A stretch of DNA of 64,000 nucleotides from Ochrobactrum sp. RH2CCR150. Lineage in GTDB: Bacteria > Pseudomonadota > Alphaproteobacteria > Rhizobiales > Rhizobiaceae. Below the pieces are notes generated by a model. It searched no databases. It saw only the letters and a program-made list of their open reading frames with translations, and was not told the origin of the DNA. The translations under genes were made by a program, and so were the position numbers. Position 1 is the first letter of the stretch. Each line of letters opens with the position of its first letter. The stretch spans positions 372,001 to 436,000 of the forward strand of contig JACGXE010000002.1 in the NCBI GenBank assembly GCA_014138095.1. Reading direction: 5' to 3'. Of this stretch, positions 43,194 through 54,106 are shown in pieces.

Positions 43194-44168
43194 ATGCATG
43201 TTTTGATTATCGGCGCGGCAGGAATGGTTGGCCGCAAGCTTTCCGAAGCAATCGCCTGTGACGGCGGCATTGACGGAAAGCCCGTCGAGCAACTGACGCT
43301 GGTGGACGTGATTGCGCCGACCCCACCGGAAGGCTTCACCGGCACCGTTCATGCGAGCGCAGGCGATATTTCCGACGCTGCCGTCACACGCGCGCTGATT
43401 GCCAAGCGCCCGGACCTCATCTTTCATCTCGCCGCCATCGTTTCCGGCGAGGCCGAACTCGATTTCGACAAGGGCTATGCGATCAATCTCGACGGCACGC
43501 GCTATCTGCTCGAGGCGATCCGCAAGGAAGGCGAAAAAGCGCCATACAAGCCGCGCGTTGTCTTCACATCCTCCATTGCCGTGTTCGGTTCGCCATTCCC
43601 GGAGAAGATCGATGACGAGTTTTTCCTGACGCCCCGCACCAGCTATGGCGCGCAAAAAGCTATCGGCGAATTGCTGCTGGCAGATTATGCCCGCAAGGGT
43701 TTTCTGGATGGCATTGGCATTCGCCTGCCAACGGTCTGCATTCGCCCCGGCAAGCCAAACAAGGCGGCTTCGGGCTTCTTCTCTAATATCCTCCGCGAAC
43801 CTCTGGTCGGGCAGGAAGCTATCCTGCCGGTCGATGAATCGGTGCGCCATTGGCATGTAAGCCCGCGCCGAGCCGTTGGCTTTCTGCTGCACGCTGCGAC
43901 CATCGATCTGGCCAAAGTCGGTCATCGCTGCATTCTCAATATGCCGGGTTTGTCGGCAACAGTCGGTGAGCAGATCGAAGCTCTTCGTCGTGTCGCAGGC
44001 GACAAGGCGGTGGCGCTCATTCGTCGTCAGTCCGATCCGTTGATCGAAAGCATCGTGTCCGGATGGGCACAGGATTTCGATGCGAGCCGCGCCACCGCAC
44101 TCGGTTTTGTCGGCGACAAGTCCTTCGATGAAATCATCCGCATCCATATCGAGGATGAGCTCTCCTAG
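43194..44168 (+). CDS. denD: D-erythronate 2-dehydrogenase
   Basis: A 324-residue NAD-dependent extended-SDR/epimerase-fold enzyme. GAAGMVGRK at the N-terminus binds NAD, and the catalytic Tyr and Lys lie in TSYGAQKAIGE with Ser in FTSSIAVFG. It is the DenD family, which oxidises D-erythronate to 2-oxo-tetronate. The gene stands before ltnD-otnK-otnC-otnI, which is the known context. A second ATG at 43198 is out of frame. Confidence 0.88.
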   Translation: MHVLIIGAAGMVGRKLSEAIACDGGIDGKPVEQLTLVDVIAPTPPEGFTGTVHASAGDISDAAVTRALIAKRPDLIFHLAAIVSGEAELDFDKGYAINLDGTRYLLEAIRKEGEKAPYKPRVVFTSSIAVFGSPFPEKIDDEFFLTPRTSYGAQKAIGELLLADYARKGFLDGIGIRLPTVCIRPGKPNKAASGFFSNILREPLVGQEAILPVDESVRHWHVSPRRAVGFLLHAATIDLAKVGHRCILNMPGLSATVGEQIEALRRVAGDKAVALIRRQSDPLIESIVSGWAQDFDASRATALGFVGDKSFDEIIRIHIEDELS

Positions 44169-44226
44169 AGCCTGAACGGCCTCGATATCAACGAGCGGTA
44201 ACGCAGAAAATAACGGGAGGTTTCGC

Positions 44227-45141
44227 ATGACGCCGGGCAATACGGCAACCGTGATCGGTCTTGGCTCGATGGGGTGGGGCGCTGCCCTGTCCCTGCTGCG
44301 GGCCGGGTTTCACGTCAAGGGCGTGGATATCCGCGATGAAGTGCTGAAGCGGTTTACGGCGGAAGGCGGCGAGGCTTTTTCCGCGCCTGCAGATGCGGGC
44401 AAAAGCGATGTCGTCTTTGTCTTCGTGGTCAACTCCGATCAGGCTAAGGAAGTGCTGTTTGGCCCGAAAGGCGCGGTGCAGACTGCCGCACCCGGCACGG
44501 TGTTTCTTTTGTGCGTGACGATGGCGCCGAGTGTCACGGTCGAGATCGCCACCAAGCTTGAAGCTGCGGGCATGGCGGTCATCGACGCTCCGGTTTCCGG
44601 CGGTTTTCAAAAGGCGCTGACCGGTGAAATAACGGTCATGGGTTCCGGCGCGGATGCCGCTTTCGCGAAAGCGGCCCCGGCTCTGGACGCCGTTGCGGCC
44701 AAAGTTTTCCGGCTTGGCGAAGAGCCGGGCCTTGGCTCAAAAGTCAAGATGATCAATCAGTTGCTGGCAGGTGTTCACATTGCAGCTGCTGCGGAAGCGC
44801 TGACGCTTGCCGCCAAGGTTGGCCTTGATTTGCAAACTGTGTTCGATGTTATCCGCGTTTCCGCTGGCTCGTCATGGATGTTCGAAAATCGCGGGCCGCA
44901 TATCGTCGATGGCGATTACACGCCACGCTCGGCGGTGAATATTTTCGTCAAGGATATGGGGATTGTGACTGGCGAAGCGTCTGATGCAGGCGGTTCCACG
45001 CCGCTTAGCGAAGCCGCGCTGGCCTTGTTCAAGCAAGCATCCGAGGCCGGTTTCGGCCTCGAAGACGATGCCGCCGTGGCCAAAATATTAGCCGCGCGTA
45101 GCGGCATTGTCCTGCCGGGCATGCCGGACGCGGAGAAATAA
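44227..45141 (+). CDS. ltnD: L-threonate dehydrogenase
   Basis: A 304-residue beta-hydroxyacid dehydrogenase: GLGSMGWGAALSLLRAG binds NAD, DAPVSGGFQKAL is the substrate motif, and Lys in KVKMINQLLAG is catalytic. It fits LtnD, which oxidises L-threonate to 2-oxo-tetronate for the OtnI/OtnK/OtnC steps. It starts after GGGAGG and ends 2 nt before otnK. Confidence 0.88.
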   Translation: MTPGNTATVIGLGSMGWGAALSLLRAGFHVKGVDIRDEVLKRFTAEGGEAFSAPADAGKSDVVFVFVVNSDQAKEVLFGPKGAVQTAAPGTVFLLCVTMAPSVTVEIATKLEAAGMAVIDAPVSGGFQKALTGEITVMGSGADAAFAKAAPALDAVAAKVFRLGEEPGLGSKVKMINQLLAGVHIAAAAEALTLAAKVGLDLQTVFDVIRVSAGSSWMFENRGPHIVDGDYTPRSAVNIFVKDMGIVTGEASDAGGSTPLSEAALALFKQASEAGFGLEDDAAVAKILAARSGIVLPGMPDAEK

Positions 45142-45143
45142 CC

Positions 45144-46424
45144 ATGGCTATCGTATTGGGCGCCATTGCCGATGACTTCACCGGAGCCACGGACCTCGCC
45201 GGATTGCTGGCCCGCAGCGGCTATCCGGTTTCCCTGCGTTTCGGATTGCCCGACGAAAATGAAGCCCCGGGCGTGGCAACGACAGCACCTTTCGAGATCA
45301 TCGCGCTGAAATGCCGGACCATCCCGGTTGACGAGGCCGTCAATCAGGTGCGCGCGGCATATGCGTGGCTAAAAGCCGCCGGTGCACAGCGGTTCTATTG
45401 GAAATATTGCTCAACTTTCGATAGCACTGCCGAAGGTAATATCGGGCCGGTCGCCGAGGCGCTGATGGACGATATCGGCGCGTCGCAGACGATCTATTGC
45501 CCGGCTTTTCCCGAAAATGGCCGTAGCATTTTCATGGGGCATCTTTTCGTCGGCGAGCAGCCGTTGGATGAAAGCCCGATGAAGGATCATCCGCTGACGC
45601 CGATGCGGGATTCCAGCCTGGTGCGCTTGCTGCAGCCGCAGGTGAAAGGCAAGGTTGGGCTTGCCAATCGCCTCGTTGTGGCGCGAGGTGCCGATGCCTT
45701 GAAGGCGCGGCTTGCCGAACTCGCCCGTCAGGGCGTGGCGCATGTCATCGTCGATGCAGTTGCCGACGAGGATCTCGGAATCATTGCCGAGGCGACGATG
45801 GATTTGCCCTTGCTCACGGGCGGCAGCGCGCTTGCCATGTCGTTGCCGGGACTTCTCGCTAAAGCGGGACAATTGCAGCATAGCAAACAAGCGGCGCAGG
45901 CACCTGTTGTGCGTGAGGGCCAGATCGTGCTCTCCGGCAGTTGTTCGGCGATGACGCTGAAACAGGTTGCGCATTATGCGGACAAGGCGGCGAGCTATCG
46001 CCTCGATCCGCTGGAACTGGCCGAGCATGGCGCAGGCGAAGCCATCGCATGGCTCCGGCAACGTCCCTTGGATGAGCCGAAGCTCATCTATGCCAGCGCA
46101 GAACCGGCTTCGGTCCGTGCAGCACAGGAAAAGCTCGGTGTTGAATGCGCAGGCCAGATTGTCGAAGAGTCTCTTGCAGCGCTGGCGTGTGAGGCTTTCA
46201 GCCTCGGCATTCGCCGTTTCGTTGTGGCGGGCGGTGAAACATCCGGTGCCGTCGCACAGGCGCTCGGCGTTTCCCGCGTGATGGTGGGGCAGGAGATCGC
46301 GCCCGGCGTTCCATGGACTTTCGCCACGGTGGAAGGCGAGGCGGTCGCGCTTGCGCTCAAATCGGGCAATTTCGGCTCGGAGGCCTTCTTCGAAACGGCA
46401 TTGCGCAAGCTGGAGGCCGCATGA
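45144..46424 (+). CDS. otnK: 3-oxo-tetronate kinase (DUF1537 family)
   Basis: A 426-residue four-carbon acid sugar kinase. The N-terminal substrate domain has GAIADDFTGATDLAG, the DUF1537 signature, and the C-terminal nucleotide domain has VVAGGETSGAVAQALGV. OtnK phosphorylates 3-oxo-tetronate at O4. Position between ltnD (2-nt gap) and otnC (4-nt overlap) agrees with the established D-erythronate/L-threonate pathway. Confidence 0.92.
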   Translation: MAIVLGAIADDFTGATDLAGLLARSGYPVSLRFGLPDENEAPGVATTAPFEIIALKCRTIPVDEAVNQVRAAYAWLKAAGAQRFYWKYCSTFDSTAEGNIGPVAEALMDDIGASQTIYCPAFPENGRSIFMGHLFVGEQPLDESPMKDHPLTPMRDSSLVRLLQPQVKGKVGLANRLVVARGADALKARLAELARQGVAHVIVDAVADEDLGIIAEATMDLPLLTGGSALAMSLPGLLAKAGQLQHSKQAAQAPVVREGQIVLSGSCSAMTLKQVAHYADKAASYRLDPLELAEHGAGEAIAWLRQRPLDEPKLIYASAEPASVRAAQEKLGVECAGQIVEESLAALACEAFSLGIRRFVVAGGETSGAVAQALGVSRVMVGQEIAPGVPWTFATVEGEAVALALKSGNFGSEAFFETALRKLEAA

Positions 46425-47071
46425 GCGAAGAAGCGAAACTCCGCGAAACCATATGCCTGATGGCGAAGTCCATCTTCGACCGAGGGCTGACCGGTGGTTC
46501 GTCGGGCAATATTTCGGCGCGCCTGTCAGACGGACGGCTGCTTGTGACCCCGACCGGCAGTTCTTTCGGTAATCTCGATCCGTCAAGGCTGTCGCTTTTC
46601 GATCAGCAGGGCAACTTCATCGGTGGCGACAAACCAACCAAGGAAATGCCGTTGCACGCCGCTTTTTACGAAACGCGGGCAGCCAAAACGGGCGCTGTGG
46701 TGCATCTGCATTCCTGCCATTCCGTCGCCCTGTCCATGCTGCCGGATGTGGACCCGGACAATATGCTGCCGCCGCTGACGGCCTATTCGATCATGAAACT
46801 CGGCAAGGTAAAGCTGCTGCCATATTTCATTCCCGGCGATCCTGCCATGGGCGATGCAATCCGCGGTCTGGCGGGCAAGCGCAGCGCGGTAATGCTGGCA
46901 AATCACGGGCCGGTCGTTGCCGCCAAGGATCTGGAAGCGGCTGTCTATGCGGTTGAAGAACTTGAGGAAACGGCGAAGCTCGCCATGCTCACGCGCGGCT
47001 TGAAACCGAACATGCTGACGGAGGCGCAAATTCGCCAGATCGTCGATAAATTTGATGTGGAGTGGGATTAA
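46421..47071 (+). CDS. otnC: 3-oxo-tetronate 4-phosphate decarboxylase
   Basis: A 216-residue class II aldolase-fold enzyme. Glu in KPTKEMPLHAAFYE, the His pair in VHLHSCHSV, and a third His in ANHGPVVA form the metal site. OtnC decarboxylates 3-oxo-tetronate 4-phosphate to dihydroxyacetone phosphate. ATG 46421 overlaps the otnK TGA; the longer frame from 46313 lies inside otnK and is rejected. Confidence 0.9.
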   Translation: MSEEAKLRETICLMAKSIFDRGLTGGSSGNISARLSDGRLLVTPTGSSFGNLDPSRLSLFDQQGNFIGGDKPTKEMPLHAAFYETRAAKTGAVVHLHSCHSVALSMLPDVDPDNMLPPLTAYSIMKLGKVKLLPYFIPGDPAMGDAIRGLAGKRSAVMLANHGPVVAAKDLEAAVYAVEELEETAKLAMLTRGLKPNMLTEAQIRQIVDKFDVEWD

Positions 47072-47072
47072 T

Positions 47073-47843
47073 ATGGCCAGTTTTTCAGCCAATCTCGGCT
47101 TTCTCTGGCAGGAATTGCCGCTGCCTGACGCCATCCGCGCGGCAAAGGCCGTCGGGTTTGATGCCGTGGAATGCCACTGGCCCTATAATTTTGATGCGGG
47201 CGATGTCGCGGCCGCCTTGCGCGAAACCGCGCTGACGATGCTCGGCCTCAACACAAGTCGCGGCAATGTCGAGGCCGGAGATAATGGTCTGGCGGCGGTT
47301 CCGGGACGAGAAGAAGAGGCGCAGGCGGCGATTCGTCAGGCAGTTGATTATGCCGTCGCCATTGGAGCGCTTAATATCCATGTCATGGCGGGAAAGGCGG
47401 AAGGTGAGGTGGCGCATCGCACATTCCTCGCCAATCTCACCTATGCCTGCGAGCGTGCCGCCGCACATGGCATAACGATCCTGATCGAGCCGCTGAACCA
47501 CCGCGATGCGCCGGGATATTTTCTGAAGACATCGGAGCAAGCCATTGAAATCATTAGCCAAGTGGCGGCAAGCAACCTGAAGCTGATGTTCGATTGCTAC
47601 CATCTTCAGATCATGGAAGGCGATATCAGCAAGCGGCTGGAAGCGTTGCAACCGCATATCGGACATGTCCAGATTGCTGCCGTACCTGACCGTGCAGAAC
47701 CCGACCATGGCGAGCTGGATTACCGGCATATCGTGCGTTTGCTCGATACTCTGGGCTATGAAAAGCCTCTCGGTGCTGAATATCGCCCGAAAACCACGAC
47801 TGATGCGGGGCTGTCCTGGCTGTCCGGGTTCAAGGCTTTGTGA
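47073..47843 (+). CDS. otnI: 2-oxo-tetronate isomerase (hydroxypyruvate isomerase family)
   Basis: A 256-residue TIM-barrel isomerase of the Hyi family. It shows FDAVECHWPY near the N-terminus, the metal Glu in ILIEPLNHRDAPGYF, MFDCYHLQIMEGD, and GELDYRHI. OtnI converts 2-oxo- to 3-oxo-tetronate, the substrate of OtnK. The start 1 nt after the otnC stop fits. It completes the pathway from both acids to DHAP. Confidence 0.9.
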   Translation: MASFSANLGFLWQELPLPDAIRAAKAVGFDAVECHWPYNFDAGDVAAALRETALTMLGLNTSRGNVEAGDNGLAAVPGREEEAQAAIRQAVDYAVAIGALNIHVMAGKAEGEVAHRTFLANLTYACERAAAHGITILIEPLNHRDAPGYFLKTSEQAIEIISQVAASNLKLMFDCYHLQIMEGDISKRLEALQPHIGHVQIAAVPDRAEPDHGELDYRHIVRLLDTLGYEKPLGAEYRPKTTTDAGLSWLSGFKAL

Positions 47844-48179
47844 TGATGGCGGCGGGTCGCATGGTATCTTTGTCTAATGTTTCGGGATTGCGGCAAAACG
47901 AGATTGACTCACGGCGTTTGACCGGCCATCAATGGACAAGTGGTCCGTTCACCTTACCAGTTAAGGGCGGAACGGTACCGGCAGGGAATTGACGGCATAC
48001 GCAGTAAGCGCGCCGAGTATCGGCTGCGCAGCATCGACCTAATATTGAAATTCGATAATGCATGCAGGCCGAAGCATATCCGCCCTCCGGGTTACGAGGA
48101 TCGACAGGATCTTGCTTCAATAGAAAATTCAGATTGAACGCGCTCTGAGGCCGGAGCGGCAACACGGAGGAATGCTGCA
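47844..48179. other. Intergenic promoter region before the SDR-importer unit
   Basis: A 336-nt stretch without a convincing gene. It holds TTGACT at 47904, the TGGACAAGTGG operator-like site at 47933 and a GATAAT box at 48055. A second promoter here would let the SDR and importer be expressed separately from the otn genes. Confidence 0.5.
47933..47947. promoter_or_regulatory. Predicted GntR operator for acid-sugar genes, site 2
   Basis: TGGACAAGTGGTCCG matches the site at 42352 in 10 of 11 positions, and contains the dyad GGAC/GTCC. Like site 1 it follows a TTGACx box by about 30 nt. Confidence 0.5.
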
Positions 48180-48956
48180 ATGAGTGAGGCAACAGGTGCG
48201 AAGAGTGGGGCCATTGCGCTTGTCACCGGCGGCGGTACAGGCGTGGGTCGCGCTATCGCCAAGGCCCTCGGAGCACAAGGTTATCATGTCGTCATTTCCG
48301 GTCGTCGCATCGACGTGCTGGAAAAGGCAGCATCCGATCTCGCCTCGCAAACGGGGGGAAGCTTTCACCCAATCGCAGCTGATGTGGGCGACCCGGTCGC
48401 CGTGCGCAAACTTTTCGACGCGATTGTTGAAAAGTTCGGACGGCTCGACCTTCTGGTCAACAATGCGGGCGTTCTCGTTCCGGGTGTGCCGCTTGAAGAG
48501 GTTACGTTCGAAGACTGGAGCGCGATTGTCGGCGCCAATCTGACGGGCGCATTTCTGTGCACTCAGCAGGCTTTCCGGGTGATGAAAGCGCAAAATCCGC
48601 GTGGGGGCCGCATCATCAACAATGGGTCCATTTCTGCGACCACACCGCGCCCCAATTCAGCGCCTTATACCGCGACGAAACACGCCATTGCGGGCCTGAC
48701 CAAATCGACCGCGCTCGACGGTCGCAACTTCGATATTGCCTGCGGCCAGATCGATATTGGCAATGCCGCCAGCGATATGACGCAGAAGATTTCGACGGGT
48801 GTCATTCAGGCCAATGGAACCATGGCGGCGGAGCCGACCATTGATCCGGCGCATGTCGCCAATGCGGTCGTCTATATGGCAAGCCTGCCGCTGGACGCCA
48901 ATGTGCTGACCATGACCGTTATGGCAACCAAGATGCCCTATGTGGGCCGGGGCTAG
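48180..48956 (+). CDS. SDR family oxidoreductase
   Basis: A 258-residue short-chain dehydrogenase: [15 protein letters not shown] binds NAD(P), [10 protein letters not shown] and NNGSISA follow, and Tyr-Lys sits in [13 protein letters not shown] start after CGGAGG is strong. The C-terminus ([19 protein letters not shown]) lacks the usual DGG end, as in a rhizobial SDR branch. Its place between otn genes and an importer suggests oxidation of an imported polyol, lactone precursor or acid sugar. The substrate is unknown. Confidence 0.85.
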   Translation: MSEATGAKSGAIALVTGGGTGVGRAIAKALGAQGYHVVISGRRIDVLEKAASDLASQTGGSFHPIAADVGDPVAVRKLFDAIVEKFGRLDLLVNNAGVLVPGVPLEEVTFEDWSAIVGANLTGAFLCTQQAFRVMKAQNPRGGRIINNGSISATTPRPNSAPYTATKHAIAGLTKSTALDGRNFDIACGQIDIGNAASDMTQKISTGVIQANGTMAAEPTIDPAHVANAVVYMASLPLDANVLTMTVMATKMPYVGRG

Positions 48957-49162
48957 ATAGTCAGCGAGACAAGAACAACAGGCGCCGGAAGAGGAATTCG
49001 GCGCAGCAAATACCGAAGTAAGGAGAATATTCGCGCGTACGCATCCCGAGTGTGTGAAACGGTTTTCGGACAAGATGCGTACCAGGGAAGATGGGCATGA
49101 CGGAAGTGAGGAGCCGTCATTTACGTCTTCTGAAAAACAGAATGCAATCTGGGAGGAGATGC

Positions 49163-50230
<1,068 letters not shown>

Positions 50231-50372
50231 ATTTATACAAGACACGCTGAAGGAGGGGAGAGCCGGAGGTCGTGTCTTTTCTGGGAAATCGCATTTCACC
50301 AGATACCCGTTTTCGCCTGTAGGGACAGCGAATGCGGCGTAACCAAGTCCCATTTTTTGGAGGAGGAGCATA

Positions 50373-51683
50373 ATGACTATCAGAAGAAGAACATTCCTGA
50401 CGGGAACGGCTAGTCTTGTTGGTGCAGCTGGTCTTTCGGGTATGGGCATTCGTCCATCTTTCGCAGCCGAACCGGAATATAAGCCGGAAGCGGGCGCTAG
50501 CCTGCGCGTGTTGCGCTGGACGCCTTTCGTAAAGGGCGACGAGGACAGCTGGCTCGCCAACACCAAGAAGTTCACCGAAGCCACTGGTGTCGAAGTTCGC
50601 ATCGACAAGGAAAGCTGGGAAGATATTCGTCCGAAAGCTGCTGTTGCCGCCAATGTGGGGTCCGGCCCCGATATTGTTATGTGCTGGTTCGACGATGCTC
50701 ACCAATATCCCGACAAGCTGGTCGATCTGACCGAGCTTGGCACCTATCTCGACGGAAAATATGGCGGTTTCTATGACGGCCTCAAGGGTTATGCGACCCG
50801 CGAAGGCAAGTTCATCGCCATGCCACTGACGGCCATTGGCAATGCGATTGTCTATCGCGACAGCCACATGAAAGCGGCTGGTTTCAACGAGTTCCCGCAG
50901 GACACGAAAGGCTTCCTTGAGTTGTGCAGGGCCATGAAGGCCAAGGGAACGCCTGCCGGTTTCCCGCATGGCAAGGCTGTCGGTGACGGCAACAACTATG
51001 CGCATTGGCTGCTCTGGAGCCATGGCGCACAGATGGTGGATGAAAGCGGCAAGGTGACCATCAACTCACCCGAAACGATTGCTGCGATCAACTATGCCAA
51101 GGAGCTTTACAAGACCTTCATTCCGGGCACGGAAAGCTGGCTCGACATCAACAATAACCGCGCTTTCCTCGCGGGTCAGGTGTCGCTGACGGCCAATGGC
51201 GTTTCCATCTATTACGCCGCGAAGAACGACCCGAAGCTCGCGGAATTCGCGGCTGATATGCGCAGCACGAACTTCCCCGTCGGTCCGGTTGGCAAGAGCG
51301 TCGAACTGCATCAAACCAGCTCGCTTCTGCTGTTCAAACATACGAAATATCCCGAAGCCGCCAAGGCTTACATCAAGTTTATGATGGAAGCCGACCAGAT
51401 GAATGCCTGGCTTGAGGGCTCCAGCGCCTATTGCTGCCAACCGCTCAAGGCGTTTGCAGATAATCCGGTCTGGAAGGCCAATCCGATCCACGCGCCTTAT
51501 GCCCGTGCTTCGGAAACGCTGCGCCCGAATGGCTATGCCGGTCCGCTCGGCTATGCTTCGGCAGCCGTTATGGCCGACTATGTTCTGGTCGACATGTTTG
51601 CCGCCGCTGTCACAGGCGCTTCCACGCCGGAAGAAGCTGTCGCGAGCGCTGAGAAACGCGCAAACCGCTATTATCGCGTCTAG
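50373..51683 (+). CDS. CUT1 sugar ABC transporter substrate-binding protein
   Basis: A 436-residue family 1 extracellular binding protein. The leader MTIRRRTFLTGTASLVG is twin-arginine-like and ends PSFAA near residue 32. The mature part shows LRVLRWTPFVKGDEDSW and a late GYASAAVMADYVLVDMFA. It follows GGAGGAGGAG. By neighbourhood the ligand could be erythronate, threonate, their lactones or a precursor; this is inference. Confidence 0.88.
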   Translation: MTIRRRTFLTGTASLVGAAGLSGMGIRPSFAAEPEYKPEAGASLRVLRWTPFVKGDEDSWLANTKKFTEATGVEVRIDKESWEDIRPKAAVAANVGSGPDIVMCWFDDAHQYPDKLVDLTELGTYLDGKYGGFYDGLKGYATREGKFIAMPLTAIGNAIVYRDSHMKAAGFNEFPQDTKGFLELCRAMKAKGTPAGFPHGKAVGDGNNYAHWLLWSHGAQMVDESGKVTINSPETIAAINYAKELYKTFIPGTESWLDINNNRAFLAGQVSLTANGVSIYYAAKNDPKLAEFAADMRSTNFPVGPVGKSVELHQTSSLLLFKHTKYPEAAKAYIKFMMEADQMNAWLEGSSAYCCQPLKAFADNPVWKANPIHAPYARASETLRPNGYAGPLGYASAAVMADYVLVDMFAAAVTGASTPEEAVASAEKRANRYYRV

Positions 51684-51694
51684 TCGCTAGAGCT

Positions 51695-51729
51695 GAGGCG
51701 CGAGGGTGTACCCCGCGCCTCGTTTCTTT
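51695..51729 (+). terminator. Attenuating hairpin between binding-protein and permease genes
   Basis: GAGGCGCG (51695-51702) and CGCGCCTC (51714-51721) form an 8-bp stem, followed by GTTTCTTTT. It begins 11 nt after the binding-protein stop. It probably lowers permease expression relative to the binding protein. Confidence 0.7.
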
Positions 51730-51752
51730 TGTGGTTCTGGAGATGTGTATCC

Positions 51753-52715
51753 ATGACGATGACCAATTCACCCGGTAGCGGACTATCCGGAAACCCCGGT
51801 GCGATAAAACAGCCCTTCATGTCTCGCCTGGCGAACAATCACAACATGCTGGGCTTTCTGTTCATGCTGCCTGCAGCGGTCTTTCTGGTCTGCTTCCTGA
51901 CCTATCCGCTCGGTCTCGGCGTCTGGCTCGGCTTTACCGACACGAAGATTGGCCGCGATGGCATTTTCATCGGCTTGGAAAATTACGAATTCCTGTGGGA
52001 TGACAGCGTCTTCTGGCTGTCGGTGTTCAATACGGTGCTCTACACGACCGTCGCGTCGGTTCTGAAATTCGGTCTCGGCCTCTGGCTTGCGCTGCTTCTA
52101 AACGAGAACCTGCCGTGCAAATCCTTCTTCCGTGCCATCGTGCTGCTGCCATGGGTGGTGCCGACGGTGCTTTCAGCGCTGGCATTCTGGTGGATCTACG
52201 ATGCCCAGTTCTCGATCATTTCATGGTCGCTGATCAAAATGGGCCTCATCGAACAACCCATCAACTTCCTTGGCGATCCCACCAATGCGCGGCTTTCGGT
52301 GATTGCGGCCAATGTCTGGCGCGGCATTCCCTTCGTGGCAATCTCGCTTCTCGCCGGTTTGCAGACTATTCCGGCCTCGTTGCAGGAAGCGGCTTCGCTG
52401 GATGGCGCCTCAAGCTGGCAGCGTTTCCGGCATGTGACATTGCCAATGCTGACGCCGATCATCGCCGTTGTGATGACGTTTTCCGTGCTGTTCACCTTCA
52501 CGGATTTCCAACTGATCTACGTTCTGACCAAGGGCGGTCCGGTCAATGCAACTCATCTGATGGCGACTCTGTCATTCCAACGCGCCATTCCCGGCGGCCA
52601 ATTGGGTGAGGGCGCTGCGATTGCAGTCGCAATGATCCCGTTCCTGCTTGCCGCCATCATGTTTTCTTTCTTCGGCTTGCAACGTCGCAAATGGCAGCAG
52701 GGCGGGAGCGACTGA
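51753..52715 (+). CDS. CUT1 sugar ABC transporter permease 1 (MalF type)
   Basis: A 320-residue permease with six predicted membrane segments, the first at about residues 37-58. The EAA motif is EAASLDGASSWQRFRHVTLP. ATG 51753 or 51759 could start it; GGAG lies ahead of the first. It pairs with the 52730 gene product. Confidence 0.88.
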   Translation: MTMTNSPGSGLSGNPGAIKQPFMSRLANNHNMLGFLFMLPAAVFLVCFLTYPLGLGVWLGFTDTKIGRDGIFIGLENYEFLWDDSVFWLSVFNTVLYTTVASVLKFGLGLWLALLLNENLPCKSFFRAIVLLPWVVPTVLSALAFWWIYDAQFSIISWSLIKMGLIEQPINFLGDPTNARLSVIAANVWRGIPFVAISLLAGLQTIPASLQEAASLDGASSWQRFRHVTLPMLTPIIAVVMTFSVLFTFTDFQLIYVLTKGGPVNATHLMATLSFQRAIPGGQLGEGAAIAVAMIPFLLAAIMFSFFGLQRRKWQQGGSD

Positions 52716-52729
52716 CAATGGAGATGACC

Positions 52730-53629
52730 ATGAAATCCAAGGCACCTTCCAATGAAGCCGCTTTGAAGGACGATAGCCAAGGCATGTCCTATCTCAATCG
52801 CCTGCCGCGGCGGGTGGTGACGATCTACATGCCCATTGCGCTGTTCGTCTTCGTGCTGCTGTTTCCGTTTTACTGGATGGCGATAACCGCCGTAAAACCG
52901 AACTCGCAGCTGACGGATTATGATAATTTCAGCCCCTTCTGGGTGGTGGGGCCAACACTCGACCATATCAAATATCTGCTGTTCGAGACCTCTTATCCGG
53001 GTTGGCTGTGGAACACGATGCTGGTGGCGACTGCCTCCACATTCCTGTCGTTGGTCGCTTCGGTTCTGGGAGCCTATGCGATTGAACGCATCCGGTTCAC
53101 CGGCTCACGCTCGGTTGGCCTGTTTATCTTTCTGGCCTATCTGGTGCCGCCGTCGATCCTGTTCATTCCGCTGGCATTCATCGTGTTCAAGCTCGGCATC
53201 TATGACTCGCGTCTGGCACTGATCTTCACCTATCCCACCTTCCTCATTCCGTTCTGCACATGGCTGCTGATGGGATATTTCCGCTCCATTCCCTTCGAGC
53301 TGGAGGAAAGTGCGCTGGTGGATGGCGCCAATCGTTGGCAGATTCTGCTGAAAATCATTCTGCCGCTGGCCGTGCCGGGGCTGATTTCGGCGGGCATCTT
53401 CGCCTTCACTCTCTCCTGGAACGAATTCATCTATGCGCTGACATTCATTCAGTCTTCGGAAAACAAGACTGTTCCAGTGGGCGTGCTGACGGAACTGGTG
53501 CGCGGCGATATTTTCGAATGGGGCGCGCTGATGGCAGGGGCTCTGTTTGGCTCTCTGCCGGTGGTGATCCTCTATTCGTTCTTCGTTGACTACTACGTAT
53601 CGTCGATGACTGGCGCGGTGAAGGAATAG
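52730..53629 (+). CDS. CUT1 sugar ABC transporter permease 2 (MalG type)
   Basis: A 299-residue permease with six predicted membrane segments and the EAA loop ESALVDGANRWQILLKIILP. ATG 52730 follows GGAG by about 8 nt; in-frame ATGs at 52718 and 52724 are less well placed. It is the last gene of the importer. Confidence 0.88.
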   Translation: MKSKAPSNEAALKDDSQGMSYLNRLPRRVVTIYMPIALFVFVLLFPFYWMAITAVKPNSQLTDYDNFSPFWVVGPTLDHIKYLLFETSYPGWLWNTMLVATASTFLSLVASVLGAYAIERIRFTGSRSVGLFIFLAYLVPPSILFIPLAFIVFKLGIYDSRLALIFTYPTFLIPFCTWLLMGYFRSIPFELEESALVDGANRWQILLKIILPLAVPGLISAGIFAFTLSWNEFIYALTFIQSSENKTVPVGVLTELVRGDIFEWGALMAGALFGSLPVVILYSFFVDYYVSSMTGAVKE

Positions 53630-53741
53630 GCGGCATCGCGGCTTCCAGAGCGGCGCTCGCGCCATTTGTCTTTATGCGCATCCGGAAAACCGTTGAACAC
53701 TATTCTGGATGCGCTCTCAACAATCGTGCCGCAGCTGACTT

Positions 53742-53890
53742 AGAGCGGTTCCGGTTAAAACGGAATCGTGGAACCGCTCTATCTATTTGTTTTTACACAT
53801 TATCCTACGCATCGAAGCAGGATCAGAAATCAGTCCAGTGGACTGATGTCCCTGCGTAGGCGCTACGCACTTTTGCTGGAAATGCTCTAA
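53742..53890. repeat. Palindromic intergenic repeat, copy B (with internal palindrome)
   Basis: The first hairpin AGAGCGGTTCC (53742-53752)/GGAACCGCTCT (53770-53780) is perfect. Then come TATCTATTTGTTTTTACAC and ATTATCC, an insert bounded by CCTACGCA/TGCGTAGG containing ATCAGTCCA/TGGACTGAT, and the end CGCACTTTTGCTGGAAATG. Copy A (12983) has the same ends but lacks the insert. The stem arms differ from copy A by paired changes. Confidence 0.72.
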
Positions 53891-53975
53891 TGGTCGGCTG
53901 CGGCATAAAGCTTTAGTGGCCTGTTGAAGACAGTACCCGCTTTGCGGGCAAACTCGATATTTTAGCGATTTCTTA

Positions 53976-53997
53976 TTGCAATTAATTTGCAATTGCA
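53976..53997. promoter_or_regulatory. Putative Mur/Fur-family operator upstream of sitA
   Basis: TTGCAATTAATTTGCAATTGCA is built of TTGCAA/TGCAATTGCA dyads, about 110 nt ahead of sitA. AT-rich TGCAA-type dyads upstream of sitABCD are the manganese-responsive Mur sites in rhizobia. A second TTGCAAATA lies at 54070-54078. Confidence 0.55.
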
Positions 53998-54106
53998 GAA
54001 TATGAGGGCCTAGAGGATTCTTTCCGGTGTGCAGACAATCCAATTTGCAGGCGGGAATATTATGCTTCAGTTGCAAATAAGTCCTAATAGCAAAAGTGAG
54101 AAACAG

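Larger units (their letters stand above)
53630..54106. other. Intergenic region between the CUT1 importer and sitA
   Basis: A 477-nt stretch with a palindromic repeat (53742-53890) and an AT-rich dyad (53976-53997). No gene is seen. If sitA starts at ATG 54062 the region is shorter. Confidence 0.6.
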